A stretch of 64,000 nucleotides of DNA from Rugamonas rivuli (GTDB lineage Bacteria > Pseudomonadota > Gammaproteobacteria > Burkholderiales > Burkholderiaceae_D): positions 62,001 through 126,000 of the forward strand of contig NZ_WHUF01000009.1 in the NCBI RefSeq assembly GCF_009380165.1, given 5' to 3'. The translations under genes and the position numbers were made by a program. This document shows positions 36,712 to 46,113 of this stretch, piece by piece (position 1 is the first letter of the stretch; each line of letters begins with the position of its first letter). Under the pieces are notes generated by a model. That model was not told the origin of the DNA and ran no database searches. It saw only the letters and a list, made by a program, of their open reading frames with translations.

Positions 36712-37056
36712 TTAATTCTCACTGTACACGGACCGTTCATAAAGCAGAGCGCCATGGCGTTGGGCGTCCTGCTTGAGAGAAGGGTTCGTGACTTGGTCCC
36801 AATGAATCACATCCAACCTGAACAAGATAGGCAGGTCATCCAGTTCACCCCAAAGGCTGGAGAAGTCGCGGTCTTTCATGGCAGGCGCGAACACGGCCAG
36901 GTCGATATCGGACTGCGGACGATAATTCCCTGCGGCACGCGATCCGTAGATTTTGACGCTGTCGATTTCCGAGTATTGGGCAAACAATTCGCATAGCGAA
37001 TTCAATATGGTTTCGCTTAACCCAAATCGATATGTGTGTGGCGCTAACTCGTCCAT
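36712..37056 (-). CDS. MNT-family minimal nucleotidyltransferase (antitoxin of HEPN/MNT pair)
   Basis: 114 residues containing the nucleotidyltransferase signature GSRAAGNYRPQSDIDLAVF (GS...DxD) and a third acidic position in RLDVIHWD. MNT antitoxins AMPylate a Tyr on the partner HEPN toxin and neutralise it. It overlaps the upstream HEPN gene by 13 bp, which sets both genes in one coupled operon. The size and order (HEPN first, MNT second) match HI0074/HI0073-type systems. Confidence 0.9.
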   Translation of the reverse strand: MDELAPHTYRFGLSETILNSLCELFAQYSEIDSVKIYGSRAAGNYRPQSDIDLAVFAPAMKDRDFSSLWGELDDLPILFRLDVIHWDQVTNPSLKQDAQRHGALLYERSVYSEN

Positions 37057-37433
37057 GCGCGCACCGTTTCGGCCAACTGAGCGAACAGCTGTACACCTTC
37101 GTCTTTGATAAATCGATATATGACGATGGCTTGCGCCTCGTCGTAGGTGTGGCTGGTCAGATTGCGCATTCGATGTAGCTGACTCCAGCCGTTGCCATCG
37201 GCGAGGACACCTTGGTCAAGCGCTGCTTGCAAGGTGTCCTTGGCGTTGAGCACTACGATGTCCTTTGTCTCCAGCCAGAGTTTGATAGCTTTCCAGGCCA
37301 GCTCATACGTGAATTCGAAACGCTGAATAGTTGCGTCTCGGAGAAACGAATTTTCGGGTTGCGCAAGCGCTTCTTCCAGCCGCCGGACGGCGGAAAGGAA
37401 GTCGTTGCTTCGCTCGACTAGACGCTTGTTCAT
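37044..37433 (-). CDS. HEPN-domain toxin (HI0074/HepT-like)
   Basis: 129 residues, all helical. The RNase-type HEPN motif Rx4-6H is visible as MRNLTSHTYD; the RxxxxH Arg and His and the following Tyr (MNT AMPylation target position in related systems) are all intact. The N-terminal FEFTYELAWKAIKLWLE is the family signature. HEPN toxins cleave RNA when not neutralised. It is divergent from the type VI genes across 151 bp. Confidence 0.9.
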   Translation of the reverse strand: MNKRLVERSNDFLSAVRRLEEALAQPENSFLRDATIQRFEFTYELAWKAIKLWLETKDIVVLNAKDTLQAALDQGVLADGNGWSQLHRMRNLTSHTYDEAQAIVIYRFIKDEGVQLFAQLAETVRAWTS

Positions 37434-37584
37434 CGCATTCGTGAGGGGGACTTATCGTTTGTATTATAGCCGGAGTACAAAAGCGTACGAACTTGGCTCG
37501 GCGTTGCTGCACATCAAATAGACGACTGCCCGAGAATGACATCATCGGCAACCTGTGCGGTACCAATCTGCGACGGATGCCACG

Positions 37585-39423
37585 ATGGAAAAACTGCTGC
37601 CTTACTTCGAACGCGAATTGAGCATGCTGCGGCGCACCGGCTCCGAGTTTGCAAGTCGCTACCCCAAGCTGGCAGGCAGTTTGCAAATGAGCGGCGAAAC
37701 CTGCACCGATCCCCACGTCGAGCGCTTGATCCAGGCTTCGGCATTTCTCAATGCCCGCGTCGCCAAGTTGCTGGACGACGGCTATTCCACCTTCACCGAA
37801 GCGCTGCTGGGCATGTTGTACCCGCATTACCTGCGGCCGATTCCCTCCTGCTCCATCGCCCGTATCGACTACAGCGGCGCCAAGGCCAATGAAATCAGCA
37901 GCGTCACCACGCTGCCGCGCGGCACGGCGATGAAGTCGCTGGGACGCAGCGCGGTGACATGCCGCTTTCGCACCGTCTACGATGCAACGGTGGCGCCGGT
38001 GACGATCAGCGCCGCGTGGTTTGAGCCCTACATCCAGGCGCCATCGACCTTGCCGCTGCCGGGGGAGGCCGGCTCGGCGATCTGCATCACTATCGAAAGT
38101 ACGGCCGCTGCGCGGGGATTGGCCTCGCTCGACTTGCCCATGCTGCGCGTGTTCATCGACGGCGAGGCGTCGCTGCGGGCGAACCTGCGCGACATGCTCT
38201 TCATGCGCGCAGCCTGCGCCTGCGTGGAGGCGGACGGCCAGTGGCGCATGCTGGAGCGCCTGCCGATCGCACCGGCCGGCTTCGCAGCGGAGGACGCCTT
38301 GCTGCCCGCTGCGCCCTCGGAGCACAGTGCCTATCGGCTGTTGAGCGAGTACTTCGCCTTTCCGGAGAAGTTCGACTTTTTCGATATCGACCTGAGCGCA
38401 TTGCTTGCCGCCAGTCCTGCCGATTGTGCACGGTTGACGCTGCGCATTGCCCTGGCAGACTTGCGGCCCGATGCGCCGTCCGCACGCATCCTGCGCACGC
38501 TGTCGGAGGACAACCTGGTGCTGGGCTGTACGCCCGTCATCAACCTGTACACGCAATCGGCCACGCCGATACGCGTTGACCATCGCCGCAGCAGCTATCC
38601 TCTGATGGTGGATGAGATGCCGGGCAGTGCCTGCGACATCTACAGCATCGATACGGTGCAGCTGCTGCGCAAGACGCCGCAGGGCAGTTCGATCACCGAG
38701 TTCTTTCCCTACTATTCGCTGCGCCACGGCGAGGAGGCCAGCCGCAAGGGGCACTACTGGCTGGCCCATCGCGACGAGGAGTTGGCCGATGCGGCGGCAG
38801 GCCATGAGTATTCGCTCACGCTGGTGGACCGCGAGTTTTCGCCGTTGAAGCTGGATGAAGGTACGGCATCGGTGCGCGTCACCTGCACCAACCGCAACCT
38901 GCCGTACGGCCTGCAGTACGGCCGCGCGACCGGCGATCTCAGTACCGAGACGGCCGCCGGCAGCCTGCCGATCCGCCTGCTGCGCAGGCCTACGCTGTCG
39001 TATCGGCAGGGGAGCGGCGGCAATCAATGGGGACTGATCGCGCAATTGGCCCTCAATCACCGCTCGCTGACGCAGGAGGGGCTGCTTGCGCTGACCGCCA
39101 TGCTGCGCCTTTACGCGCAGCAGGACAGCGCCGTCTCGCAGCGGCAGATCGACGGCATCATGGCGCTCTCGCACCAGCCGGCTACCGCGTGGGTGCGGCA
39201 GGCGCGGGGAAGTGCATATCTGCGCGGTGTGGAGGTGCGGGTGTCGCTGGACGAGGAGGCCTATGCAGGCACCGGCCTGCACGCCTTCGCGCAATTGCTC
39301 GATCACCTGTTCGGCCTGCACGTGCATTTGAACAGTTTTACGCGACTGGTCGTGCTGTCCCATGCCAGCGGAAAGGAGTTGCTGCGATGCCTGCCTCGCA
39401 ACGGCGCACTGACGCTGGCCTGA
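37585..39423 (+). CDS. tssF: Type VI secretion baseplate protein TssF
   Basis: 612 residues from ATG 37585 (MEKLLPYFERELSMLRRTGS), the usual TssF start; ten upstream in-frame codons are unlikely. TssF (VasA) is a wedge component of the T6SS baseplate. Family landmarks include EFASRYPKLAGSL, DPHVERLIQASAFLNARV, LDDGYSTFTEALLGMLYPHYLRPIPS and PVINLYTQSATPIRVD. It overlaps tssG by 37 bp. Only tssF and tssG of the core machine are here, so other T6SS genes must lie elsewhere for function. Confidence 0.95.
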   Translation: MEKLLPYFERELSMLRRTGSEFASRYPKLAGSLQMSGETCTDPHVERLIQASAFLNARVAKLLDDGYSTFTEALLGMLYPHYLRPIPSCSIARIDYSGAKANEISSVTTLPRGTAMKSLGRSAVTCRFRTVYDATVAPVTISAAWFEPYIQAPSTLPLPGEAGSAICITIESTAAARGLASLDLPMLRVFIDGEASLRANLRDMLFMRAACACVEADGQWRMLERLPIAPAGFAAEDALLPAAPSEHSAYRLLSEYFAFPEKFDFFDIDLSALLAASPADCARLTLRIALADLRPDAPSARILRTLSEDNLVLGCTPVINLYTQSATPIRVDHRRSSYPLMVDEMPGSACDIYSIDTVQLLRKTPQGSSITEFFPYYSLRHGEEASRKGHYWLAHRDEELADAAAGHEYSLTLVDREFSPLKLDEGTASVRVTCTNRNLPYGLQYGRATGDLSTETAAGSLPIRLLRRPTLSYRQGSGGNQWGLIAQLALNHRSLTQEGLLALTAMLRLYAQQDSAVSQRQIDGIMALSHQPATAWVRQARGSAYLRGVEVRVSLDEEAYAGTGLHAFAQLLDHLFGLHVHLNSFTRLVVLSHASGKELLRCLPRNGALTLA

Positions 39424-40343
39424 TCGGCGAACTGCTGGCGGAGCCGCAGGGCTTCGAATTCTTCCAGGCGGTGCGTCTGGTCGAGCAGGCGAAGCCGCCG
39501 CGCAGGCTGCGTTACCGCAACCGGCTGTCGCTGGCGTTTCCGCCGAATCAGATCGAGAACGTCAGTGTCGATGGAGAGGATGTGATTCGTCTCACGCCTG
39601 CGTTCATGGGACTGCTCGGCAGCCATGGCGTGCTGCCGCTGCACTACTCGGAGCGTATCAACCGTTACGAGCGGGCCCATAACGACGGCGGCCCGCGCGC
39701 GTTCCTGGACATGCTGTCGCATCGGTCGTTGGGCATGTTCTATCTGGCGTGGGCCAAGCACAGGCCGGAATGCATGGTGACGCAGGCTGGCGATGATGGT
39801 TTTCTCGCGATGCTGCTTGCATTGTCCGGTGCGCATCCCGATGGATCGGTCGGTCGCGAGACTTTGGCGCGTTACGCAATGCAGATCAGGAGCCGCAGCG
39901 TGTCGGCGCCGATGATGGCGGGGATCTACTCGGAATACTTCAACGTGCGCTTTGTGGTGGAGCAGTTGGTTGGCCAGTGGCTGCCGCTGGCCGACGCGGA
40001 CCAGGCGCGGCTGGGCAAGGCGCACGTTGACCTTGGCGCGGGCGTGATGCTGGGTGAGCGCATCTACGGCTGCGATGCGCGTGTGCGGCTGCGTATCGGT
40101 CCGCTGGGGCGTGAGGCCTACGAAGAATTTTTGCCTGGCCGCAGCGCTGCGATACGGCTTGAGTCGATGCTGGGCCTGCACTGCGGCGTGGGCATGACGT
40201 ATGAGGTGTATCTGATCCAGCGGTCGGACGATGTGCGCGCTCCCGGCCTGGATGGCGGTTGCCGGTTGGGCGTCAACACATGCCTGGTCGATGGACAGCA
40301 GGCGCAGGACCGCGAAGAGCTGATGTACCTGTTGCATACCTGA
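39387..40343 (+). CDS. tssG: Type VI secretion baseplate protein TssG
   Basis: 318 residues from ATG 39387, preceded by AAAGGAGTT inside the tssF 3' end. TssG (VasB) forms the wedge core with TssF. Family landmarks: GFEFFQAVRLVEQ, RYRNRLSLAFPPNQIENV, LTPAFMGLLGSHGVLPLHYSE, FLDMLSHRSLGMFYLAW and a C-terminal LGVNTCLV segment. The length is usual (~330). vgrG starts 9 bp after its stop, so tssF-tssG-vgrG form one transcript. Confidence 0.95.
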   Translation: MPASQRRTDAGLIGELLAEPQGFEFFQAVRLVEQAKPPRRLRYRNRLSLAFPPNQIENVSVDGEDVIRLTPAFMGLLGSHGVLPLHYSERINRYERAHNDGGPRAFLDMLSHRSLGMFYLAWAKHRPECMVTQAGDDGFLAMLLALSGAHPDGSVGRETLARYAMQIRSRSVSAPMMAGIYSEYFNVRFVVEQLVGQWLPLADADQARLGKAHVDLGAGVMLGERIYGCDARVRLRIGPLGREAYEEFLPGRSAAIRLESMLGLHCGVGMTYEVYLIQRSDDVRAPGLDGGCRLGVNTCLVDGQQAQDREELMYLLHT

Positions 40344-40352
40344 GGAGCGATT

Positions 40353-43112
40353 GTGGAAAGCGATAATGACTTCTTCAGCTTCATGGGCCTGGCCAAGGAA
40401 CTTGTCACCAGAAACCGGCCTTTGCGCCTGCGGCTGGATTTACCGGGCGGCGTCAATGACGACATGCTGCTGCCGCAGCGGGTGTTCGGAACGGAGGCCT
40501 TGTGCGGTGGGATTGAGTATCGAGTGCTGTGCGTGTCGGCCAATGCCAGCCTGCCGCTGAAGGAAATGATCGCCGTGCCGGCCGCGCTGGAGTTCGTGAC
40601 GGATAGGGGAGACTTGCGCAGCGTCTGCGGCATCGTCACCGAGGCCAGCTCGGGCGATAGCGATGGTGGCCTGGCCAGCTACCAGCTGGTGCTGCGCGAT
40701 GCGCTGTCGATACTGGAGAAGCGCATCAATACTCGCGTGTTCCGCAACATGGACGAGGTGGAGATTGTCCAACGCATCCTGAATGAATGGCGGCACAAGA
40801 GTTCCATCCTGGGCGTATGCTTCAAGCACGAGGTGGATGAATTCTTCAATCAACGCGAGTATCCGCAACGCGAATTCACCATGCAGCACAACGAATCGGA
40901 TGCGGCGTTCATCCGGCGCTTGTTGAAACGACGCGGGATCGGCTGGTACGTGCGCGCGGAAGGAGGCGAGTATCCAATGCACACGCTGGTACTGTTCAAC
41001 AACGCCGACAGCCTACGCCAGAACGCCGCCGGCACCATCCGCTATCACCGCGATGCAGCGACCGAGGAGCGTGACACGATTACTTCCTGGAGTGCGGTGC
41101 GCAGCCTGCAACCGGGAGTGGTGACAAGGCATAGCTGGGACTATCGCAATTCGCAAGGCCGCGACTTCATGATGGCGGATGCCAGCAGCGGCGTGGACCA
41201 GGGCGTGAGCGGCAACGATCTGGCTGCGAGCCTGGACGATTATCAGATCCTGGCGCCGCATGCGGGTGATGACAATGAAGACCTGTGCCGCCTCGGTAAA
41301 CTACGCATGCAGCGACACGATTACGAAACGAAGTGCTTCCACGGCGAAGGCAGCGTACGCGATCTGTGCGCAGGGGAGTACTTCACGCTGGCCGAGCATC
41401 CGGAAGTGGATGGACATCCGGCCGAGGAGCGGGACTTTGTCGTCACGGCCCTGCAGGTGAACGCGCAGAACAACCTGCCCAAGGCGTTGGCGGCCCGCGT
41501 GGAACGACTGTTCGCCCGCAGCCGCTGGATGCAGGGCGCGCAGGAACTGCAGATGCAAAGGGATGTGGCGGACAAGGTAGCATCGGGCCCGCTGCGGATG
41601 CATATCCAGTTCACTGCCGTGCGGCGTGGTGTGGTCATCGTGCCGGCTTATGATTCGCGGACGGACTTGCCGCAGGCACTGATGCAAAGCGCGATCGTGG
41701 TCGGACCGGAAGGAGAAGAAGTCCATTGTGACCAGATGGGCCGCGTAAAGATCCGCTTCCCCTGCACGCGCGCAGTTGATCATGAGGAAGCCGCGAATGC
41801 CGACGCATCGGATACAGAGACCGACTCCGCCTGGGTACGCGTAGCCTCAAACTGGGCCGGCAACGGCCCCGGCAGCCTTCAACAATGCGGCACCATCGGT
41901 CTGCCACGTATCGGTACTGAAGTGCTGATCAACTTCCTCGGAGGCGATCCGGACAAACCCGTCATCGTAGGCCAACTCTACAATCAGCAAGCGCAGCCAC
42001 CTGCGCTAAACAACGCTGGCGATCTGCCGGAAAATCGCTACTTATCTGGAATCAAGAGTCGTGAAGTGCACGGCAGCCGGGCTAACCAATTGCGGTTGGA
42101 TGATACTAAGGGGAAAATTAGCGCGCAATTATCAAGCGATCATGCTGGTTCGCAATTGAATTTAGGTTTTCTTACGGGTACTCGGAAAAATGGTGCTGAC
42201 TCCGCCCGAGGTGAAGGTGCCGAACTTATTACAGCAGAATCCATATCGGTCCGAGCCGGAAACGGGATTTTGCTAGCGGCAAAGCTTGATGATTCTGGCG
42301 CCCAATTGGCCAGAACGGAATTGATCGCTACCTCAGAACTGCTGAACAGCATTGCAGATCAACTCGCTTCCCTTGCAAAAACTCACGCTTCAGACGAAGA
42401 CGTGAGTCCCCAACTATCGGATTTGATTTCTCGCGTGCGAAGCTGGAATACGGGAACGAAGCTCGGAGTTATTGCTGGCAGTGCGCCTGATGGACTGCTC
42501 TTGGGGAGCGAAAAGAATATCGCAATCGGAGCACAGACCAACTTGGATTTGGTCTGTGCTCAATACCTCCAACTTTCGGCTGGAAAGAATATTTTTGTTC
42601 GAGCGCTGAAGAGCATAAGCATGTTCGCTCACGGCTTGGGAATGAAACTAATAGCGGCCAGCGGCAATGTGCTGGTTCAGGCTCACAACGGAGATATCGA
42701 TCTAACTGCAACTGGTCGGATCAGAATCAGCGCAGGCAAGGGAATTGAGCTGATGTCACCAGAAGTGAAAATTGCAGCTCAAGGGGCCCAAGTTAATTTA
42801 GGTAATGGTGAGATCACTCAACAGAGCAAAAATACACATACGATCAAGTCTTCAAAATTCGTTCACACGACAGGTGGCGGTGGCGACGTTGCTGAAATCA
42901 AGTTCCCTAGCACCGAAATTGAAACTGATGAGCGTGTAATCCTGTTTCACTCTCAGACCGGTGAGCCTGTGGTTGGGCGCCGCTATCGTTTGGACCTCCC
43001 TGATGGCAGCACTATGGACGGAGTCACTGACGGACAAGGTAGGACTAACCTTGCGACAGGTAAGGAAATGGGCGATGTCAAGGTCACGATTTTCCCCGAA
43101 GACGCCAAGTGA
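40353..43112 (+). CDS. vgrG: Type VI spike protein VgrG with C-terminal extension
   Basis: 919 residues starting at GTG 40353 after GAGGAGC. The gp27-like region (RPLRLRLDLPGGVND ... FMQHNESDAAFIRRLL-type motif at EFTMQHNESDAAFIRRLLKR) is followed by the gp5-like OB domain (VRVASNWAGNGPGSLQQCGT, IGTEVLINFLGGDPDKPVIV). A DUF2345-type beta region follows and then a ~70-residue extension (ERVILFHSQTGEPVVGRRYRLDL ... VKVTIFPEDAK). That extension resembles the transthyretin-like domains that load lipase effectors on VgrGs. Base composition changes from GC-rich to AT-richer after about 42,000, inside the gene, suggesting a mosaic origin. The lipase effector gene follows 16 bp downstream. Confidence 0.95.
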   Translation: MESDNDFFSFMGLAKELVTRNRPLRLRLDLPGGVNDDMLLPQRVFGTEALCGGIEYRVLCVSANASLPLKEMIAVPAALEFVTDRGDLRSVCGIVTEASSGDSDGGLASYQLVLRDALSILEKRINTRVFRNMDEVEIVQRILNEWRHKSSILGVCFKHEVDEFFNQREYPQREFTMQHNESDAAFIRRLLKRRGIGWYVRAEGGEYPMHTLVLFNNADSLRQNAAGTIRYHRDAATEERDTITSWSAVRSLQPGVVTRHSWDYRNSQGRDFMMADASSGVDQGVSGNDLAASLDDYQILAPHAGDDNEDLCRLGKLRMQRHDYETKCFHGEGSVRDLCAGEYFTLAEHPEVDGHPAEERDFVVTALQVNAQNNLPKALAARVERLFARSRWMQGAQELQMQRDVADKVASGPLRMHIQFTAVRRGVVIVPAYDSRTDLPQALMQSAIVVGPEGEEVHCDQMGRVKIRFPCTRAVDHEEAANADASDTETDSAWVRVASNWAGNGPGSLQQCGTIGLPRIGTEVLINFLGGDPDKPVIVGQLYNQQAQPPALNNAGDLPENRYLSGIKSREVHGSRANQLRLDDTKGKISAQLSSDHAGSQLNLGFLTGTRKNGADSARGEGAELITAESISVRAGNGILLAAKLDDSGAQLARTELIATSELLNSIADQLASLAKTHASDEDVSPQLSDLISRVRSWNTGTKLGVIAGSAPDGLLLGSEKNIAIGAQTNLDLVCAQYLQLSAGKNIFVRALKSISMFAHGLGMKLIAASGNVLVQAHNGDIDLTATGRIRISAGKGIELMSPEVKIAAQGAQVNLGNGEITQQSKNTHTIKSSKFVHTTGGGGDVAEIKFPSTEIETDERVILFHSQTGEPVVGRRYRLDLPDGSTMDGVTDGQGRTNLATGKEMGDVKVTIFPEDAK

Positions 43113-43128
43113 TTTGGAGTCAAATATT

Positions 43129-44772
43129 ATGGCCAAGAATGGTGCTTCCGAATCTACCCGCCCAGTGCCGGTTACGGCGATTGATAAAGATGGCAATTTA
43201 CATGCTCGTACTGCCCTCTCGCCGAAAATTAACACCACAAGAGCAAGCATAGCTGTCCCTCCGAGCAAAATCATTCCTGTGATTGTGATTGCCGGCATCA
43301 TGGGTAGTAATTTGAGGGCCAGTTCTTCTGGGGCGACAAAGAACCAGGAGCTAAAGCCTGGCGAGGCAGCGTGGCGTCCGCCCAATGGGAAGATAGCGGG
43401 TCTCAACGAGGCGAGTAAATGGAGCAAACGTACGCCCGATATTCGTCAAAAAATTCTAGATGCAGACACACTTGAGGTTGACCCCAGCGGCGAAATCCAA
43501 AAGATTCCCAAGCGTTCCAATGAGGACACTTGCAGAGCCCGTGGGTGGGGGGAGATTCACGCCGACAGTTATGGCGGTCTACTTTTTACCTTGGAGGAGA
43601 ATCTCAATCGCACCTTTGCAGTTTCTTCGGGCAGCGTTGAGATGGAATCTGCTTGGGAGGATATAAATGAACATGATCGAGCAGCTTGGGGCACTTCTTC
43701 TGGCGGCATAGGTGCCGCCATAACTGTAGATGAGTTGAAAAAATTCGCTGCTTACCACTATCCGGTGTACGCCTTTGGCTACAACTGGCTGCAGTCGAAC
43801 GAAGTGTCAGCGGCGCGTTTAAGAGAGCGAATTGAATCGATCGTCGCTTCTTGGGTAGGGACAAAACATCAGTGCGCCAAAGTGATGTTAGTCACCCATT
43901 CCATGGGGGGAATTGTTGCCCGTGCTTGCGCAAAGCAAATCCCAGAGAAAATAGCTGGAGTCGTTCATGGAGTGATGCCTGCGCTGGGAGCGCCGGCGTG
44001 CTACAGGCGTCTGGCTTGCGGAACTGAATCTAGCAGCCCGGGAAAGGGAAAGCTGGATGTGTATGCAATGGGGAAATTCGCAGAAATCGCGGGAGCAACC
44101 GCCGACGAAACGACGCCCGTCTTGGCTCTGTCTCCTGGGCCGCTGGAACTTTTACCAACCCATCTTCATCCCACATGGCTCTTTGCTCAGATAAAGCTGC
44201 CAAAAGATCCATATTCAGTGGAGCTAAATTTTCCTGGTAAAAATCCTTACAAATTCTATAAAGACTTTGAATGCTGGTATCGCGCCATTAACCTCGCCTT
44301 GGCTGACCCTGCGGGGAAATTCAAAGGAGTCGCGGAAGAGAAGGTCGTTGGTTCAGTCAGCCAAGCTGAGAAATTTCATACCAGACTGCTTGACACTTAT
44401 TATCATCCCAATACGGCGGCCTTCTATTGCGCCGATCCTCAGCAGCTCTCGTTTGGCAGTTATCAATGGATCGCGACTTCTTCCAAGGCAGTTGCCCCGC
44501 CTTACCTACAAACCGGTACTGTCACTAGCTACGCTTTTGGCGGTGGCCGAAACGTTTCGATAGCCAAAGGCCCCATGCTGTTTTTTGAGCCCAGTGTTCA
44601 GGATGCCGCCGGCGACGGAACTGTGCCGACCAGCTCAGGTCAAGCACCGACGGGAAGGGTTCTGCACACATTCCGGACCGTTGGCTATGACCATCAGGGA
44701 GCATACAAAAACAAAGCCATGTTGGCGTTGACTCAGCATCTCATCGTAAAACTTCTCCAGAAGGTTATATGA
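43129..44772 (+). CDS. Putative type VI lipase effector (Tle-type alpha/beta hydrolase)
   Basis: 547 residues from ATG 43129 (MAKNGASESTRPVPVTAIDK), preceded by GGAG. Visible are VIVIAGIMGSNLRAS (oxyanion-hole strand), YPVYAFGYNWLQSNE, and the nucleophile elbow MLVTHSMGGIVARA with Ser in a THSMG context. A C-terminal DGTVPTSSG gives a candidate acid or turn region, and GYDHQGAY a candidate catalytic His. This pattern is LCAT/PGAP1-like. Position between vgrG and a Tli4-like immunity gene supports a phospholipase effector of the Tle4-like group that attacks membranes of competing cells. The specific Tle class is uncertain. Confidence 0.85.
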   Translation: MAKNGASESTRPVPVTAIDKDGNLHARTALSPKINTTRASIAVPPSKIIPVIVIAGIMGSNLRASSSGATKNQELKPGEAAWRPPNGKIAGLNEASKWSKRTPDIRQKILDADTLEVDPSGEIQKIPKRSNEDTCRARGWGEIHADSYGGLLFTLEENLNRTFAVSSGSVEMESAWEDINEHDRAAWGTSSGGIGAAITVDELKKFAAYHYPVYAFGYNWLQSNEVSAARLRERIESIVASWVGTKHQCAKVMLVTHSMGGIVARACAKQIPEKIAGVVHGVMPALGAPACYRRLACGTESSSPGKGKLDVYAMGKFAEIAGATADETTPVLALSPGPLELLPTHLHPTWLFAQIKLPKDPYSVELNFPGKNPYKFYKDFECWYRAINLALADPAGKFKGVAEEKVVGSVSQAEKFHTRLLDTYYHPNTAAFYCADPQQLSFGSYQWIATSSKAVAPPYLQTGTVTSYAFGGGRNVSIAKGPMLFFEPSVQDAAGDGTVPTSSGQAPTGRVLHTFRTVGYDHQGAYKNKAMLALTQHLIVKLLQKVI

Positions 44773-45836
44773 GAACTCTTCACGTAAAAATCGCCTGCGT
44801 CACCATGCTCGGTCTGTGCGCGGCGGTGGCTAGCTTGTGGGTCAATCATCGAGTGAAGGTACAAAAAATGGACGAAAGAATTGGATCAATGCCGACGAAG
44901 TCAGTATGTGTCGGACGGTTTATCGTGGATGTTCCTGAGCACGCAGTGGTCACTTATCGTCCAGCCTCGCTAGCTGGTTGGGATATTTCAACTATCCAAG
45001 AAACTGATGCCGACTTTGGTCTGCGGGTTCAACAAAAAGCAGACTTGCTAGCAACCCACCGGAACGAGCGCGGCGGAGTGGCGCTTGAGGTCGTACAGGA
45101 GGTGAAAAACGATGACGTCAAAGGGAAAATATTTTTGTTTGATCGAAGATGGATTGCACTTATGAGAGCTGGTAAGGAAGTCGTTTCGGAGATTGTCGCA
45201 ATTGACGCGTTGGTTAGGTCAAACGGCATCAGCTATGAATTTAAGGCAAATTTCAGGCGTCCTACTCAGATCGACCAACTGAAGAAAATACTCCATCAGC
45301 TGCATGCTGTTCCCGATGCACATATCCCGGAAGGGACCGGTTTTTGCTTTGATAGGGGTTTCATTCGTGATCCGCTGACGGCTGAGGAAAATGAACATGC
45401 ATCCATCTTCTTCGGTATAAGGGAGCATCCAGACCTGGCAATTTCCTTAAGCACATCCGCTGGGATTGATGGCGGCCGAACGTTGCTTCAGCGAGATGCG
45501 GATAGCGAAGTGCAGAAGGAACACTCATCGCAATTTCATCGTCTGCGCGTTGGTGTGCGCTCGTTAAATGGTATCCCTGGGGAGGAAGTGCTTCAGCGTG
45601 TGGATGAACTCAACGGAGTCAAGGTGCATGGTTTTATGTGGCAATCACGAGGAGACAAGATCGATGTTTACCTACCCAGTCTAAGTTTGGAGCTTGATAC
45701 TGGTATGGGCAAGCCGGGGAAGCCTATTAACTCCAGTTTATCGGATGCGGAAGCTCTTGCGTTATGGGACAAGATTTCCTCCAGCCTGCGCCGGCGGCCC
45801 GAAGGCGCGGCAACGCCTTCGGGTGCTTCACTATAA
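44769..45836 (+). CDS. Tli4-like type VI immunity protein
   Basis: 355 residues; the ATG overlaps the effector stop (ATGA). An N-terminal hydrophobic segment (VKIACVTMLGLCAAVASLWV) suggests membrane anchoring or export, fitting protection in the periplasm. VCVGRFIVDVPEHAVVTYR and the C-terminal FMWQSRGDKIDVYLPSLSLELDTG resemble the two domains of Tli4 family proteins, which bind and block Tle4 lipases. The last ~60 bp are unusually GC-rich compared with the rest and contain a perfect hairpin. The PAAR gene follows 10 bp downstream with TAAGGAG. Confidence 0.82.
   Translation: MRTLHVKIACVTMLGLCAAVASLWVNHRVKVQKMDERIGSMPTKSVCVGRFIVDVPEHAVVTYRPASLAGWDISTIQETDADFGLRVQQKADLLATHRNERGGVALEVVQEVKNDDVKGKIFLFDRRWIALMRAGKEVVSEIVAIDALVRSNGISYEFKANFRRPTQIDQLKKILHQLHAVPDAHIPEGTGFCFDRGFIRDPLTAEENEHASIFFGIREHPDLAISLSTSAGIDGGRTLLQRDADSEVQKEHSSQFHRLRVGVRSLNGIPGEEVLQRVDELNGVKVHGFMWQSRGDKIDVYLPSLSLELDTGMGKPGKPINSSLSDAEALALWDKISSSLRRRPEGAATPSGASL
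45798..45823 (+). repeat. Perfect hairpin in the 3' end of the immunity gene
   Basis: CCCGAAGGCG (45798-45807), loop CGGCAA, complement CGCCTTCGGG (45814-45823): 10-bp stem 24 bp before the PAAR start. There is no T run. It may tune PAAR translation or be a recombination scar between GC-rich and AT-rich DNA. Confidence 0.6.
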
Positions 45837-45846
45837 GGAGCATCAA

Positions 45847-46113
45847 ATGCCCAATGTCATTCGGTTAGGTGATCCTACCTCGCACGGTGGGCAGGTCATA
45901 GAAAGCGGTGCACCCCATTTCACAGTGAGCGGCAAGCCTGTAGCGCTGATAGGTGATAAATGTGTGTGTCCAATCTATGGACATCAAAATTGCTCGATCG
46001 TGAGCGGCAACGCCAAGCACACGGTCAACGGCAAAGCGGTGGCATACGATGGCGACAAAACCAGTTGCGGTGCAACGTTAATTTCTACGATCGGCACTTT
46101 CTCCTCAGAATAG
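45847..46113 (+). CDS. PAAR-domain spike tip protein
   Basis: 88 residues from ATG 45847 after TAAGGAGCATCAA. The PAAR fold caps VgrG and sharpens the type VI spike. It begins MPNVIRLGDPTSHGGQV, has the repeated strand pattern (FTVSGKPVALIGDKCVCP, HTVNGKAVAYDGDKTSCG) and zinc-type His/Cys positions in TSHGG and GHQNC. It is a bare PAAR with no fused toxin. It closes the tssF-tssG-vgrG-effector-immunity-PAAR transcript. Confidence 0.93.
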   Translation: MPNVIRLGDPTSHGGQVIESGAPHFTVSGKPVALIGDKCVCPIYGHQNCSIVSGNAKHTVNGKAVAYDGDKTSCGATLISTIGTFSSE

